Shown here piece after piece: positions 16,701 to 26,292 of a DNA stretch of 64,000 nt; within the stretch, counting starts at the first letter, position 1; every line of letters starts with the position of its first letter. The DNA is from Advenella sp. FME57 (lineage in GTDB: Bacteria; Pseudomonadota; Gammaproteobacteria; Burkholderiales; Burkholderiaceae_B), in the NCBI RefSeq assembly GCF_014897675.1, contig NZ_JABUXU010000020.1, forward strand, positions 1 to 64,000, read 5' to 3'. The position numbers and the translations under genes were made by a program. The notes under the pieces are model-generated. The model was not told the origin of the DNA. It was given only the letters and a program-made list of their open reading frames with translations, and searched no databases.

Positions 16701-18404
16701 CTAGCTTTCCTGCAGACTTTCTACTGTCGTGGGTTCGGCCGGCACCCTGTTGTCGCCGGGCAACGCCACGGCCTGCACCTGAATGGCCTGATCACCGGCC
16801 AGCGCATCCTCAAGCACAAAAGCCGCCGCCCTTTCAGCAACCATGACCACCGGCACATTGGTATTTCCCGATACCAACGTAGGCATAATCGACGCGTCAA
16901 CCACACGCAGCCCCTGCAGGCCCCTGACCGCCAGCCGGTGATCGACGACTGCCATCGGGTCCGCTGCGGGCCCCATCTTCGCGGTGCCCGATGGGTGGAA
17001 AATCGTGGCCCCATTCTCGCGACAGAAATGCAGAATCTCATCGTCGCTGCGGACATCGCGTCCAGGCTTGACCTCGCCCTTCATCAAGGACTGCATCGGC
17101 TGGGCGTCTGCGAGCTTTCTGGTTAACCGCACCCCGGCAATCGCCGTGCGGCGATCCAGGTCGGTTGCCAGGTAATTGGGCTGCATCGCCGGCGCCTCGA
17201 ACGGGTCAGTCGAACGGATGCGCAGATAACCCCGCGATTCGGGACGTAACTGACACACGGAAAAGGTGCAGCCCGAAAAGTCATGGACCTTGCCACCGGC
17301 CATATCGGCCGACAGCGTGCCAAAATGAAACTGCACATCGGGACGCGCATCGGTATCAGACAAGGCGTTGCAGAACAGGGCGCCCTGGTTGATACCAATG
17401 GCCAGCGGGCCGCCCCGCAATAACGCCCATTGCAAGCCCATCTTTGCCTTGCCGCTCCAGCTGCGCAACAGATCGTTGGTGGTAATAGGCTTGTTCACTT
17501 CGTAGATCAGCCGAAACTGCAAATGGTCCTGAAGATTCTCGCCCACACCATCGAGCGCGTGCACCATGGGAATGCCCAGCGGACTCAGGTGCGCTGGATT
17601 ACCCACACCCGACAGTTGCAATAGCTGCGGAGACTGCAGGGCGCCCGCGCACAGGATGACTTCGCGGTTTGCGTTTAATGTCTTGATTTTCCCGTGCTGG
17701 CGATACTGGATCCCTGCCGCTTTTTTTCCACGGAACAGAATCCGCATGGCTTGCGCTTCGGTTTCGATACGCAGGTTCGGGCGTCGCCTGGCCGGGTTCA
17801 GATAGGCGACTGCCGTAGAACAGCGCCGACCGTTGCGGGTCGTCAACTGATAATATCCGGCCCCCCGCTGGTCGCCCGTATTGAAGTCCTTGCGCGACGG
17901 TATGCCAAGACTGTTGGCCGCGCCGATCAGCGCATCGACCAATTCGTGACGGGTCGGAATCGACGTGGCATTGAGCGGACCATCCGTGCCATGGGTCGGG
18001 CCGGGCCCGAGATCATTATTTTCCAGTTTACGAAAGTACGGCAGGCAGGCATCCCAGCTCCATCCCTTGTTGCCCAGCGCTTCCCAGTGGTCATAATCTT
18101 CCTTTTGCCCCCGTATGTAGATCAGGCCGTTGATGGAGCTGCTGCCGCCCAGCGTTTTACCGCGCGGCCAGTAAATCCGGCGGTCCAGCATATTGTGATC
18201 GGGATCGGTATAAAAGCCCCAGTTCAACCGCGGATTGAACATGGTCTTGCCATAACCGATAGGAATATGAATCCACATATTGCGATCAGCCGGTCCTGCC
18301 TCGAGCAGGCACACTGAATATTTGCCGTTCTCGCTCAACCGGTTGGCCATCACGCACCCGGCCGAGCCGCCGCCCACCACTACATAATCCACACTCTCTT
18401 GCAT
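16701..18404 (-). CDS. GMC-family FAD alcohol/choline dehydrogenase-like oxidoreductase
   Basis: A 567-aa glucose-methanol-choline oxidoreductase. N-terminal FAD-binding VVVGGGSAGCVMANRLSE, the GMC signature WPRGKTLGGSSSINGLIYIRG, a second motif GALQSPQLLQLSGVGNPAHL, and the C-terminal catalytic region FHPSGTAKMGPAADPMAVVD with the conserved HPSGT histidine. Oxidises an alcohol; whether it is BetA-like cannot be settled, and no betB or betI is nearby. Paired with the MHS transporter and divergent from an IclR regulator. Confidence 0.85.
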   Translation of the reverse strand: MQESVDYVVVGGGSAGCVMANRLSENGKYSVCLLEAGPADRNMWIHIPIGYGKTMFNPRLNWGFYTDPDHNMLDRRIYWPRGKTLGGSSSINGLIYIRGQKEDYDHWEALGNKGWSWDACLPYFRKLENNDLGPGPTHGTDGPLNATSIPTRHELVDALIGAANSLGIPSRKDFNTGDQRGAGYYQLTTRNGRRCSTAVAYLNPARRRPNLRIETEAQAMRILFRGKKAAGIQYRQHGKIKTLNANREVILCAGALQSPQLLQLSGVGNPAHLSPLGIPMVHALDGVGENLQDHLQFRLIYEVNKPITTNDLLRSWSGKAKMGLQWALLRGGPLAIGINQGALFCNALSDTDARPDVQFHFGTLSADMAGGKVHDFSGCTFSVCQLRPESRGYLRIRSTDPFEAPAMQPNYLATDLDRRTAIAGVRLTRKLADAQPMQSLMKGEVKPGRDVRSDDEILHFCRENGATIFHPSGTAKMGPAADPMAVVDHRLAVRGLQGLRVVDASIMPTLVSGNTNVPVVMVAERAAAFVLEDALAGDQAIQVQAVALPGDNRVPAEPTTVESLQES

Positions 18405-18488
18405 AGTCTTGTCTGCCTGCCAGTTCTGATTTGGTGGGTCAAGTGTGCGTCTGGCGAGCCGCTATTTGTTAGGGGTATACACCAATCA

Positions 18489-18502
18489 TTTCAATTTTGA
18501 AA
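18489..18502. promoter_or_regulatory. Candidate IclR-type operator
   Basis: TTTCAA-TT-TTGAAA, a perfect 6-2-6 dyad, lies between the divergent GMC and iclR-like genes (85 bp and 97 bp from the respective starts). IclR sites are commonly of TGGAAAT-like symmetry, so this fits but is unproven. Confidence 0.4.
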
Positions 18503-18598
18503 CGATAACCGCCATTTTCATTTCATTTACCGGAACAGATAGTTTCAAATTGTTGGATATTTAATGTTTTTTATTCCACAATAAATATAGAGACAACC

Positions 18599-19405
18599 AT
18601 GACCATGACAAATCAAGAATCAAAACATCTGCGTATTCTGACTGTGATAGAGCACCTGGCTTGCGCCAGTTATCCGCTGTCACTGGCACAGATCGCCCAG
18701 CGAACCGCATTGCCCAAGGCCAGTGTCCTGCGGCTTTTGCAGCAGTTGCAGGAGGCTGCCTATGTGACGCGACTACCCGATGATCGTGGCTATGTGCTGG
18801 GCGCCTGCTCGCATCAACTGGCGCTGTCCGTGCTCAGTTCCACGCACTTTGATCGCATGTGCCGGCTGTTGCTTGGAAAATTGGTGGCTGCCACCGGCGA
18901 AACATGCAATCTGACCGCGCTGATCGACAATCAGGTGCATTATCTGGCGCGTGTCGAACCCGAGAGCGACATGCGCCTGCAACTGCATCTGCGCACTGGC
19001 GCCCATGTACCGTTGCACTGCACCGCCAGCGGCAAGCTGTTTCTGGCGATGATGCCCGATGTGCACCGCAACTGCCTGCTCGATACCCTGCCGCTACCGG
19101 TCATGACACCCAAAACCATTACAGACCGGCTGCGTCTTGCACATGAACTGGGACTGATCGCGCAACAAAGAATCGGCACTGACAACGAAGAGTTCGTCAA
19201 GGGCATGGTCGCCATTGCCGTGCCGGTTCAGAACGACCGCGGTCGCGTCATCGCGGCTGTCGCCTGCCACGCCCCAACCGCCACGCATTCATTTTCCGAC
19301 CTGTTCACTTTCTCCAGCTTGATGAAGGACACTGCCCTGGCGCTGGGTCAGGTGCTGGCCGGCAATGCAAAGCCCGGCGACAGACAGGATATCGAAATCC
19401 CATGA
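18599..19405 (+). CDS. IclR-family transcriptional regulator
   Basis: A 268-aa regulator: winged helix-turn-helix (about 10-75, SLAQIAQRTALPKASVLRLLQQL) and a C-terminal IclR effector domain (about 85-255, VPLHCTASGKLFLAMM, then DNEEFVKGMVAIAVPV with the usual effector-pocket motifs). Divergent from the GMC/MHS pair and 70 bp upstream of a Bug receptor on its own strand; it most likely controls these. Confidence 0.87.
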   Translation: MTMTNQESKHLRILTVIEHLACASYPLSLAQIAQRTALPKASVLRLLQQLQEAAYVTRLPDDRGYVLGACSHQLALSVLSSTHFDRMCRLLLGKLVAATGETCNLTALIDNQVHYLARVEPESDMRLQLHLRTGAHVPLHCTASGKLFLAMMPDVHRNCLLDTLPLPVMTPKTITDRLRLAHELGLIAQQRIGTDNEEFVKGMVAIAVPVQNDRGRVIAAVACHAPTATHSFSDLFTFSSLMKDTALALGQVLAGNAKPGDRQDIEIP

Positions 19406-19475
19406 CAATCCATTTTCTCCCTTCCATCCACAGCCGTACTCCACTGCCTTAAACAACTGATCTATAGGTGATCTC

Positions 19476-20450
19476 ATGAACAAACGTCCTTTTTTGCGTT
19501 CCCTGGTCCTGTCCGCTGTCACACTTGTCCCGGGCCTGCCTTCCCAGGCCTGGGCTCAAAACGACACGATTAAAATCGTTGTCGGTTATCCGGCAGGTGG
19601 CATTCTTGATGCGCTGGCCCGTGCTGTCGCCGAAGAGTACAGGAAAGCCGGCAACGGCCAGGCTTATGTCGAAAACAAGCCAGGCGCCTCTACCATGATG
19701 GCGGCAACGGAAGTTGCACGGTCCAAACCCGATGGACGCACCGTCCTGCTCTCACACTCCATGCCGTTTACCAGTTATCCCTACACCTATGCCAAGCTCA
19801 ATTACTCACCCAACGATCTGGTGCCCGTGGCCAACCTGGCCAACGTGCCGATTGTGATGTCTACGGGCAGCGTCCAACCGTACAAAACGATTCAGGAATA
19901 TATGGCAGCAGTCAAGGCTGACCCGGCGCTTGGCGCGGTCGGCCTGGCCGGGCTGGGTGGCCCCACGCACTTTGGCGTATTGCAGATGGCCAAGCACCAG
20001 AACGTCAAACTCGAACCGGCCTCCTATTCCGGCGGCCCTCAACTGGTCAATGATGAAATGGGCGGCCATGTCCCGCTGGGCGTGGACGCGGCCGGTGCGC
20101 AGATGGAACTGTATCGCGCCGGAAAAATCCGCTTTCTGGGGCTGGCAGGCACCCAGCCGGTCAGCTTCCTGCCTGGCGTCAAAACCCTGCATGAGCAGGG
20201 CATCGAAGGATTCGAGAACGTAAAAATCTGGTATGGCGCCTATGTGCCAAAAGGCACGCCACCGGAAACCGTCGCCCGCCTGGAAGAATCGTTTATCGCC
20301 ATTGCCAAAAATGCCGAGTTGCGCAAGAACTTCGAAAAGCTGGGCCTGGAGCTAACCGGCGAATCGGCAGCCAGCATGAAAGCATTACTGGAGAAGGAAA
20401 ATAAAGTTTGGGGGCCGATTATCAAGGAATCTGGCTTCAAGGCAAATTGA
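19476..20450 (+). CDS. Bug/TctC-family periplasmic solute receptor
   Basis: A 324-aa periplasmic binding protein with a signal peptide (RPFLRSLVLSAVTLVPGLPSQAWA) and the family hallmarks IKIVVGYPAGGILDALARAVAE, VENKPGASTMMAATEVARSKPDG and PFTSYPYTY. These proteins bind carboxylates or similar solutes for TctAB-type tripartite transporters, but many in Burkholderiales are orphans, as here. It probably serves the same catabolic unit as the upstream iclR gene. Confidence 0.9.
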   Translation: MNKRPFLRSLVLSAVTLVPGLPSQAWAQNDTIKIVVGYPAGGILDALARAVAEEYRKAGNGQAYVENKPGASTMMAATEVARSKPDGRTVLLSHSMPFTSYPYTYAKLNYSPNDLVPVANLANVPIVMSTGSVQPYKTIQEYMAAVKADPALGAVGLAGLGGPTHFGVLQMAKHQNVKLEPASYSGGPQLVNDEMGGHVPLGVDAAGAQMELYRAGKIRFLGLAGTQPVSFLPGVKTLHEQGIEGFENVKIWYGAYVPKGTPPETVARLEESFIAIAKNAELRKNFEKLGLELTGESAASMKALLEKENKVWGPIIKESGFKAN

Positions 20451-20570
20451 TTCGATGCGGCAGTTGATCTGTCGTAATTGGGGCGTGCCTGGCGAGGGCG
20501 CTTTCCGTCCGTCAAAATAACAGGCGCCTCATGCAAGCGCCCTGGGCCCACGACAAATGACCTGACAGGT

Positions 20571-21536
20571 TCAGGCCAGTACCGCCTGCCAGAGTACGTC
20601 TTGCAGCGCCACCTTGTCCAACTGCGTTGTGCCGACAAAAACCAGCGGCCCGGCGGCAATTGTCGGCGTTGCCGGTTCAAGGCTCACGTGCTGGCCTCGC
20701 ACATAATGCAACACGCACATTCTTTTTTCCGGTCCCAGCAATACAATGCCCTTGGCGCGCAGAACCGGCGCCGGCATTTGGCTGAAAGCAGCACGTAACC
20801 GCTGCTCATCAAATGCACCGGCATTGTCAAAACGATAGGACTCAAATGACTGCGCGGCTGGCGCCGTTGCCTGCCGGCCGGTAAACAGCCCGGTATCAGC
20901 GCCGCCGGCCATTGGCGATTGTGATTGGAAGGCATGCTGCCCTGTGCGAGACAACAGCAGTGTCCAGTCAAACTGGCCGTTGCTGCCGGCAAACACCGGA
21001 ACACCCGGCGCCGTCTCATGCAGCCAGGCCAGCACCTGCTTGCGGCGCGCCGCATCCACCAGATCAATTTTATTGAGCAAAATCATATGGGCTGCGGCAA
21101 TCTGCGTTTTCACCATCTCGCCAGTATGTCGATCCTCACACTGTTCAAGCACGGCGGCTGCATCCACTATGGTGACAATGGACTGCAAGGAAAATCCCTG
21201 GCCAAGCGCGCCGATCTGCGCGATCTTTTTGGGATCGCTCACTCCGCTGCCCTCGATAATCAGCCCATCCAGATTGGCGGCCTGCTTTTCAATCGCCATC
21301 AGCGCGTTCATCAGCTCGCCCCCCATGGAGCAGCACACACACCCGTTGCGCAGCGAGATGACGCCATCCCCACTGACCGATTGAATCAATGAAGCATCAA
21401 TATTGACGGCGCCGAAATCATTGACCAATACCATCAGCCGCAAGCCATGAGGCGCCTGCAGCAGGTGATTGAGGACCGTAGTTTTGCCGGCCCCCAGGAA
21501 GCCACCCAGCACGGTCAGCGCGATGACCTCGCTCAT
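20571..21536 (-). CDS. CobW/COG0523-family metallochaperone GTPase
   Basis: A 321-aa G3E GTPase. Walker A GGFLGAGKTT (residues 11-20), the metal-binding GCVCC motif (65-69), LNKIDLVD as the guanine-specificity loop, and a C-terminal CobW_C domain with RAKGIVLLG. Family members deliver zinc, cobalt or another metal to client enzymes. Its ATG overlaps the amidohydrolase stop (ATGA), indicating translational coupling, so the amidohydrolase, a likely metalloenzyme, may be its client. Start 21536 is chosen because it opens directly before the P-loop. Confidence 0.88.
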   Translation of the reverse strand: MSEVIALTVLGGFLGAGKTTVLNHLLQAPHGLRLMVLVNDFGAVNIDASLIQSVSGDGVISLRNGCVCCSMGGELMNALMAIEKQAANLDGLIIEGSGVSDPKKIAQIGALGQGFSLQSIVTIVDAAAVLEQCEDRHTGEMVKTQIAAAHMILLNKIDLVDAARRKQVLAWLHETAPGVPVFAGSNGQFDWTLLLSRTGQHAFQSQSPMAGGADTGLFTGRQATAPAAQSFESYRFDNAGAFDEQRLRAAFSQMPAPVLRAKGIVLLGPEKRMCVLHYVRGQHVSLEPATPTIAAGPLVFVGTTQLDKVALQDVLWQAVLA

Positions 21537-23212
21537 GTTTCTATCTGCGGGCAGGGAAATATCGTGCCACCCAGCACGGTGCCCCAAATCCTGATGTCCT
21601 TGAGCCGGGTCGGATCAACCGCCAGCGGATCTTCTTCAAGGATGGCGAAATCGGCCTGTTTGCCGGTCTCGATACTGCCGATCCGGTCATCCAGCTTAAG
21701 CGTATAGGCTGCGCCCAGCGTCATGGCATGCAAAGCCTGCTGCACCGAAATCCTGTTTTCCTCGCCCAGCACGCGACCAGACGCCGTCATTCTGTTGACG
21801 GCGCACCAGGCCGTAAACAGGGGCGCAATGGGGGTGACAGGCGCATCCGAATGTAATGAAATCGGCACGCCGGCAGCCAGTGCCGTCGCCGCGGCATTCA
21901 AGCGGTTGGCGCGCTCGGGGCCCATGGTCATTTCATAGTGGGCATCGCCCCAATAGTACAGATGGTTGGCAAACAAGTTGGCGCACACACCCAGGCTGGC
22001 CATGCGCCGGAACTGCGCCGTGCTGGCCATCTGGCAGTGCTGCAGGGTATGCCTGTGGTCGCGGCGCGGACTGGCGGCAAGCACCGCTTCCAAGGCATCG
22101 AGCGCCACGTCGGTCGCCTCGTCGCCATTGGTATGGATATGCACGGTCAGCCCGGCGTCGTGATAGATCTGGATCAGCTCGCGCAACTGTTGCGGCGGAA
22201 TCACCCAGATGCCGTTTTCCTGCGCACCTGCCGGTGGCTTGTAGTAATGCGGCCAACGCAGCCTGGCGGTAAAGCCCTGAATGGAGCCGTCCACGATTAG
22301 TTTGACAATGCCAAAACTGAGTTTGTCCGTGTTGCGCGCAATGCTGGGCAGGACCCGATCCAGGCCCTTACCTTGCGGGTCACGCAAGGGCGCATACGCC
22401 GGCACCAGGCGCAGCGGAAACGTATCGCCGCCGGTAGTCTCTGCCAGGCTGGCCAGTGTTTCCTCGCTCAGGTCATTAACCAGGTCGGTCGCTGTCGTGA
22501 CGCCAGCCAGCTGCGCAACCCGGGCAAAGTTCCAGATGCCATGGGAAGTTTGTCCCTCATCAAAATAGACATTGCCAATCTTGCGGAACACCAGATACAT
22601 GGCGGCAAATTCCTGCAATTGGCCCGTCAGCTTGCCCGAGTCGTCACACTCGACGCCATCGATACCCGAATCAGCGGTGATCCCGGCCATCTGCAGCATG
22701 GCTGTGTTTACGTTCATCAAATGGATACTGGCATGAAGCACCACGACCGGCCGGCTGGGGGAGACCTGGTCCAGGTGTTCGGTGGTTATCCGTTCACCCT
22801 GGAAATAAATCGGATCAAAACCCCACGCGCACAGCGTTTTGGCGGGGTCTGTCATGGCCTGCTCGGCCTGCTGCAAGCGCGCAACAACCGCTTGCAGCGT
22901 TTTCAGACCTTTCCACAGGCGCCCGTCAGGACCGCGCCTGTCATAAAACCCCACATAGACAAAACTCCACATGCCGCCTTCTAGCAGATGGCTATGCCCT
23001 TCAATCAAGCCGGGCATGATGAATTTATCCGCAAACCGGTCGTCCACCACCGCGCCGCCCCAGCCCTGTAATGAAGCCAGATCGCCGGCGCCAAGAATGC
23101 GGCCATCCCTGACCGCCACATGCGTGGCCCGCGGCTGCGCAGGATTCATGGTGATAATACTGCGCGCACGATAAATGCGTATCTCAGCATTGTCCGATAT
23201 AGATGGCGACAT
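21533..23212 (-). CDS. YtcJ-like metal-dependent amidohydrolase
   Basis: A 559-aa amidohydrolase-superfamily protein (amidohydrolase_3/YtcJ group). N-terminal IIMNPAQPRATHVAVRDGRILG is the beta-sandwich; MPGLIEGHSHLLEGGMW carries the HxH metal ligands; HIHTNGDEATDVALDAL, HTLQHCQMAS and LHSDAPV give further ligands. The start has a near-perfect AGGAGGAG site before ATG 23212. Cytoplasmic; substrate unknown, possibly an N-acyl compound that yields a sulfonate or amine. Coupled to the CobW gene and divergent from xsc. Confidence 0.82.
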   Translation of the reverse strand: MSPSISDNAEIRIYRARSIITMNPAQPRATHVAVRDGRILGAGDLASLQGWGGAVVDDRFADKFIMPGLIEGHSHLLEGGMWSFVYVGFYDRRGPDGRLWKGLKTLQAVVARLQQAEQAMTDPAKTLCAWGFDPIYFQGERITTEHLDQVSPSRPVVVLHASIHLMNVNTAMLQMAGITADSGIDGVECDDSGKLTGQLQEFAAMYLVFRKIGNVYFDEGQTSHGIWNFARVAQLAGVTTATDLVNDLSEETLASLAETTGGDTFPLRLVPAYAPLRDPQGKGLDRVLPSIARNTDKLSFGIVKLIVDGSIQGFTARLRWPHYYKPPAGAQENGIWVIPPQQLRELIQIYHDAGLTVHIHTNGDEATDVALDALEAVLAASPRRDHRHTLQHCQMASTAQFRRMASLGVCANLFANHLYYWGDAHYEMTMGPERANRLNAAATALAAGVPISLHSDAPVTPIAPLFTAWCAVNRMTASGRVLGEENRISVQQALHAMTLGAAYTLKLDDRIGSIETGKQADFAILEEDPLAVDPTRLKDIRIWGTVLGGTIFPCPQIET

Positions 23213-23269
23213 GTTTACTCCTCCTTTGACCTGCACATATTACTATAGGCGGATATAAAAATTCTATAT

Positions 23270-23293
23270 TACGAGATTATTTATCTCGTTTTT
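23270..23293 (+). terminator. Terminator-like hairpin upstream of the xsc promoter
   Basis: ACGAGAT (23270-23276), loop TATTT, ATCTCGT (23282-23288), then six T. It lies between the two divergent genes and just ahead of the putative xsc promoter, so it would block transcripts entering xsc from upstream, or its dyad could be an operator. Confidence 0.6.
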
Positions 23294-23303
23294 TAAAATT
23301 TAT

Positions 23304-23333
23304 ATTGACCAAAACCCAGTTTGCCTCGTATCA
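23304..23333 (+). promoter_or_regulatory. Putative sigma-70 promoter of xsc-pta
   Basis: TTGACC at 23304-23309 and TATCAT at 23328-23333 with an 18-bp spacer, about 70 bp upstream of xsc. The AT-rich segment before it (23250-23303) is a likely regulator landing site. Confidence 0.5.
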
Positions 23334-23402
23334 TTAACAAAAATCGGAACCTTTCATACCGAATATTCATATTTACACGAACAACGTGAGGATACGTCAA
23401 TC

Positions 23403-25214
23403 ATGAACACGTCAACACCCCAGCAGTCCCACCAGAAAGCCGTTACCGGCGTCCAGAAAATGACACCATCGGAGGCTTTTGTTGAAACCATGGTCGCCAA
23501 TGGCGTCACCAATATCTTTGGCATCATGGGCTCCGCCTTTATGGACGCCATGGATATCTTCGCCCCGGCGGGCATCCGGCTGATTCCTGTGGTTCACGAA
23601 CAAGGCGGCGCGCACATGGCAGACGGCTATGCGCGGGTCAGCGGCCGCCATGGCGTGGTGATCGGCCAGAACGGACCGGGCATCAGCAACTGCGTGACAG
23701 CGATTGCCGCTGCCTATTGGGCACACTCTCCTGTCGTGATGATCACACCGGAAACCGGCACCATGGGCATGGGGCTGGGCGGCTTTCAGGAAGCCAACCA
23801 ACTGCCGATGTTCCAGGAATTCACCAAATACCAGGGACATGTCAATAATCCGAAACGCATGGCCGAATATACCGCCCGCTGCTTTGACCGGGCTCTGTCC
23901 GAAATTGGCCCGACCCAGCTGAATATTCCGCGTGATTATTTCTATGGTGAAATCGAAACCGAAATTCCACAGCCGCAGCGCCTGGATCGTGGTGCCGGTG
24001 GTGAAAAAAGCCTGAACGAAGCGGCCGAACTGCTGGCTACCGCCAAATTCCCCGTTATCCTTTCCGGCGGTGGCGTTGTCATGGCCGATGCCGTCGAAGA
24101 ATGCAAAGCACTGGCCGAGCGGCTGGGCGCGCCCGTGGTCAACAGCTATCTGCACAATGACTCGTTCCCCGCCAGCCATCCGCTGTGGGCCGGTCCGCTG
24201 GGCTACCAGGGCTCCAAGGCAGCCATGAAGCTGATCGCACAGGCCGATGTCGTGGTGGCGCTGGGCTCACGCCTGGGCCCATTCGGCACCCTGCCACAAC
24301 ATGGCATGGATTACTGGCCCAAGGAAGCGAAGATCATCCAGATTGATGCCGACAACAAAATGCTCGGCCTGGTGAAGAAAATTTCAGTTGGCATTTGTGG
24401 CGATGCAAAGGCCGCGGCCGTCGCTCTGCTGGAGCGCCTGCAGGACAAGACGCTGGCCTCGGATGCAACCAAAGAAGCGCGTGCCAAAACCATTGCAGAC
24501 GAAAAAGCGGCATGGGAAAAAGAGCTGGATGAATGGACGCACGAGAAAGATGCGTACAGCCTGGACATGATCGAAGAAGCCAAAAAAGAAGGCGGCAAAT
24601 ATCTGCATCCACGTCAGGTGCTGCGTGAACTGGAAAAAGCCATGCCGGAAAACGTCATGGTCTCGACCGATATCGGCAACATCAACTCTGTGGCCAACAG
24701 CTACCTGCGTTTCGAAAAACCGCGCAGCTTCTTTGCTCCCATGAGTTTCGGCAACTGCGGCTATGCCCTGCCCACGATCATCGGCGCCAAAGTGGCCGCT
24801 CCGGATCGTCCTGCTATCGCCTATGCCGGAGACGGCGCCTGGGGAATGAGCATGGTGGAAATCATGACTTGCGTACGCCATGACATTCCGGTCACCGCAG
24901 TGGTCTTCCATAACCGTCAGTGGGGTGCAGAGAAGAAAAACCAGGTGGATTTCTATAACCGCCGCTTTGTTGCCGGCGAACTGGACAACCAGAGCTTTGC
25001 AGAGATTGCGCAAGCCATGGGTGCAACCGGTTTCGTGGTCGACAAACTGGAAGACGTGGGCCCAACCCTGAAAAAAGCCGTGGACATGCAGATGAACGAA
25101 GGCAAAACCTGCGTCATTGAAATCATGTGTACACGTGAACTGGGTGACCCGTTCCGCCGCGATGCGTTGTCCAAACCTGTACGGTTCCTGGACAAATACA
25201 AAGACTACGTCTAA
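23403..25214 (+). CDS. xsc: Sulfoacetaldehyde acetyltransferase
   Basis: Thiamine-diphosphate enzyme, 603 aa, that cleaves sulfoacetaldehyde with phosphate to acetyl phosphate and sulfite. N-terminal PYR domain (VANGVTNIFGIMGSAFMDAMD; VHEQGGAHMADGYARVSG with the activating Glu), central NAD-like domain, and C-terminal TDP domain (YAGDGAWGMSMVEIMTCVRHD). The start has GTGAGGA upstream. Length, overall similarity to Xsc rather than acetolactate synthase, and the pta gene 28 bp downstream all support the call. The tau gene run supplies its substrate from taurine. Confidence 0.95.
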   Translation: MNTSTPQQSHQKAVTGVQKMTPSEAFVETMVANGVTNIFGIMGSAFMDAMDIFAPAGIRLIPVVHEQGGAHMADGYARVSGRHGVVIGQNGPGISNCVTAIAAAYWAHSPVVMITPETGTMGMGLGGFQEANQLPMFQEFTKYQGHVNNPKRMAEYTARCFDRALSEIGPTQLNIPRDYFYGEIETEIPQPQRLDRGAGGEKSLNEAAELLATAKFPVILSGGGVVMADAVEECKALAERLGAPVVNSYLHNDSFPASHPLWAGPLGYQGSKAAMKLIAQADVVVALGSRLGPFGTLPQHGMDYWPKEAKIIQIDADNKMLGLVKKISVGICGDAKAAAVALLERLQDKTLASDATKEARAKTIADEKAAWEKELDEWTHEKDAYSLDMIEEAKKEGGKYLHPRQVLRELEKAMPENVMVSTDIGNINSVANSYLRFEKPRSFFAPMSFGNCGYALPTIIGAKVAAPDRPAIAYAGDGAWGMSMVEIMTCVRHDIPVTAVVFHNRQWGAEKKNQVDFYNRRFVAGELDNQSFAEIAQAMGATGFVVDKLEDVGPTLKKAVDMQMNEGKTCVIEIMCTRELGDPFRRDALSKPVRFLDKYKDYV

Positions 25215-25242
25215 TCCACTAGCGCAACCTGAGGAGCACATC

Positions 25243-26292
25243 ATGGGCGTTTTGCAACGCATCGTCGAAACGGCGAAAGCCGACCCGAAACGCATCGTGC
25301 TGTGCGAAGCCCAGGATCCGCGCGTGCTTGAAGCAGCAATACGGGCACAGCGGGACCGTATTGCTGATGTCATAATGGTGGGCGATCCGGTGCAAACCGC
25401 CGCGATCGCCAGCCAGCATGGCCTGGATATCTCGGGCATGACCATTACCGACCCAGCGACCAGCCAAGCGCGTGAACATTATGCTCAACAGCTGTACCGC
25501 TTGCGCGAGAAAAAAGGCATGACACTGCAACAGGCACAGCAAGCCATTGCACAACCGCTGTGCTTTGCCAATCTCATGCTGCAGATGGGTGACGCCGACG
25601 GCTCGGTCGCCGGTGCCGTTCACACGACAGCAGATGTGGTTCGCACTGCACTTCAGGTGGTGGGCGCCAGCGCCTCTGCCGGCAGCATCGTGTCCAGTTT
25701 CTTTCTGATGATTTTTGAACACGAGCACCACCCAACCAAGGGTGGCATGATTTTTTCCGATTGCGGCCTGGTCATCGATCCGGATGCACAACAACTGGCA
25801 CGTATTGCCCTTGACTCGGCAAAAAGCGCAAGCGCGCTGCTGGGCGAGGCGCCACGCATTGCCATGTTATCGTTCTCGACCCTGGGAAGTGCGCAACATG
25901 TCAACGTGACCAAAGTCCAGCACGCCACTAGTCTGGTCAAGCAAGCGCAGCCGGATCTTCTGATCGACGGCGAAGTGCAGCTGGATGCCGCCATTATTCC
26001 CGACATCGCATCACGCAAACTCAGTGATTCTCAGATTCATGGGCGCGCCAATGTGTTGATTTTTCCGGACCTGAATGCCGGCAATATTGGCTACAAGCTT
26101 GCCGAAAGACTGGGGGGCGCCATCGCTATCGGCCCGCTGCTGCAAGGACTGAACAAACCGGCCAATGACCTGTCGCGGGGCTGTAGTGCCGACGACGTTT
26201 ACAATGTCATTGCCGTCACTTGCGTACAGGCACAACAGCAGCAACTGCAAACCCATGCCAGTGAATTATCGTCGGTGTCCGCCGGCCAGTAA
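25243..26292 (+). CDS. pta: Phosphate acetyltransferase (short form)
   Basis: A 349-aa phosphotransacetylase turning acetyl phosphate and CoA into acetyl-CoA. VLQRIVETAKADPKRIVLCEAQDPRVLEAA is the family N-terminus; the rest matches the PTA_PTB catalytic domain (GMTLQQAQQAIAQPLCFANLM, LNAGNIGYKLAERLGGAIAIGPLLQGL). It lacks the regulatory N-terminal half of E. coli Pta, as do the Pta proteins paired with Xsc. ATG 25243 has GAGGAG upstream; earlier in-frame starts lie inside xsc. Its last 27 bases overlap the convergent cobT-like gene. Confidence 0.93.
   Translation: MGVLQRIVETAKADPKRIVLCEAQDPRVLEAAIRAQRDRIADVIMVGDPVQTAAIASQHGLDISGMTITDPATSQAREHYAQQLYRLREKKGMTLQQAQQAIAQPLCFANLMLQMGDADGSVAGAVHTTADVVRTALQVVGASASAGSIVSSFFLMIFEHEHHPTKGGMIFSDCGLVIDPDAQQLARIALDSAKSASALLGEAPRIAMLSFSTLGSAQHVNVTKVQHATSLVKQAQPDLLIDGEVQLDAAIIPDIASRKLSDSQIHGRANVLIFPDLNAGNIGYKLAERLGGAIAIGPLLQGLNKPANDLSRGCSADDVYNVIAVTCVQAQQQQLQTHASELSSVSAGQ

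Noticed and set aside
16701-18404. Naming the GMC enzyme BetA
   Set aside because: No betaine-aldehyde dehydrogenase, BetI or choline transporter nearby; the MHS transporter and IclR suggest another alcohol.
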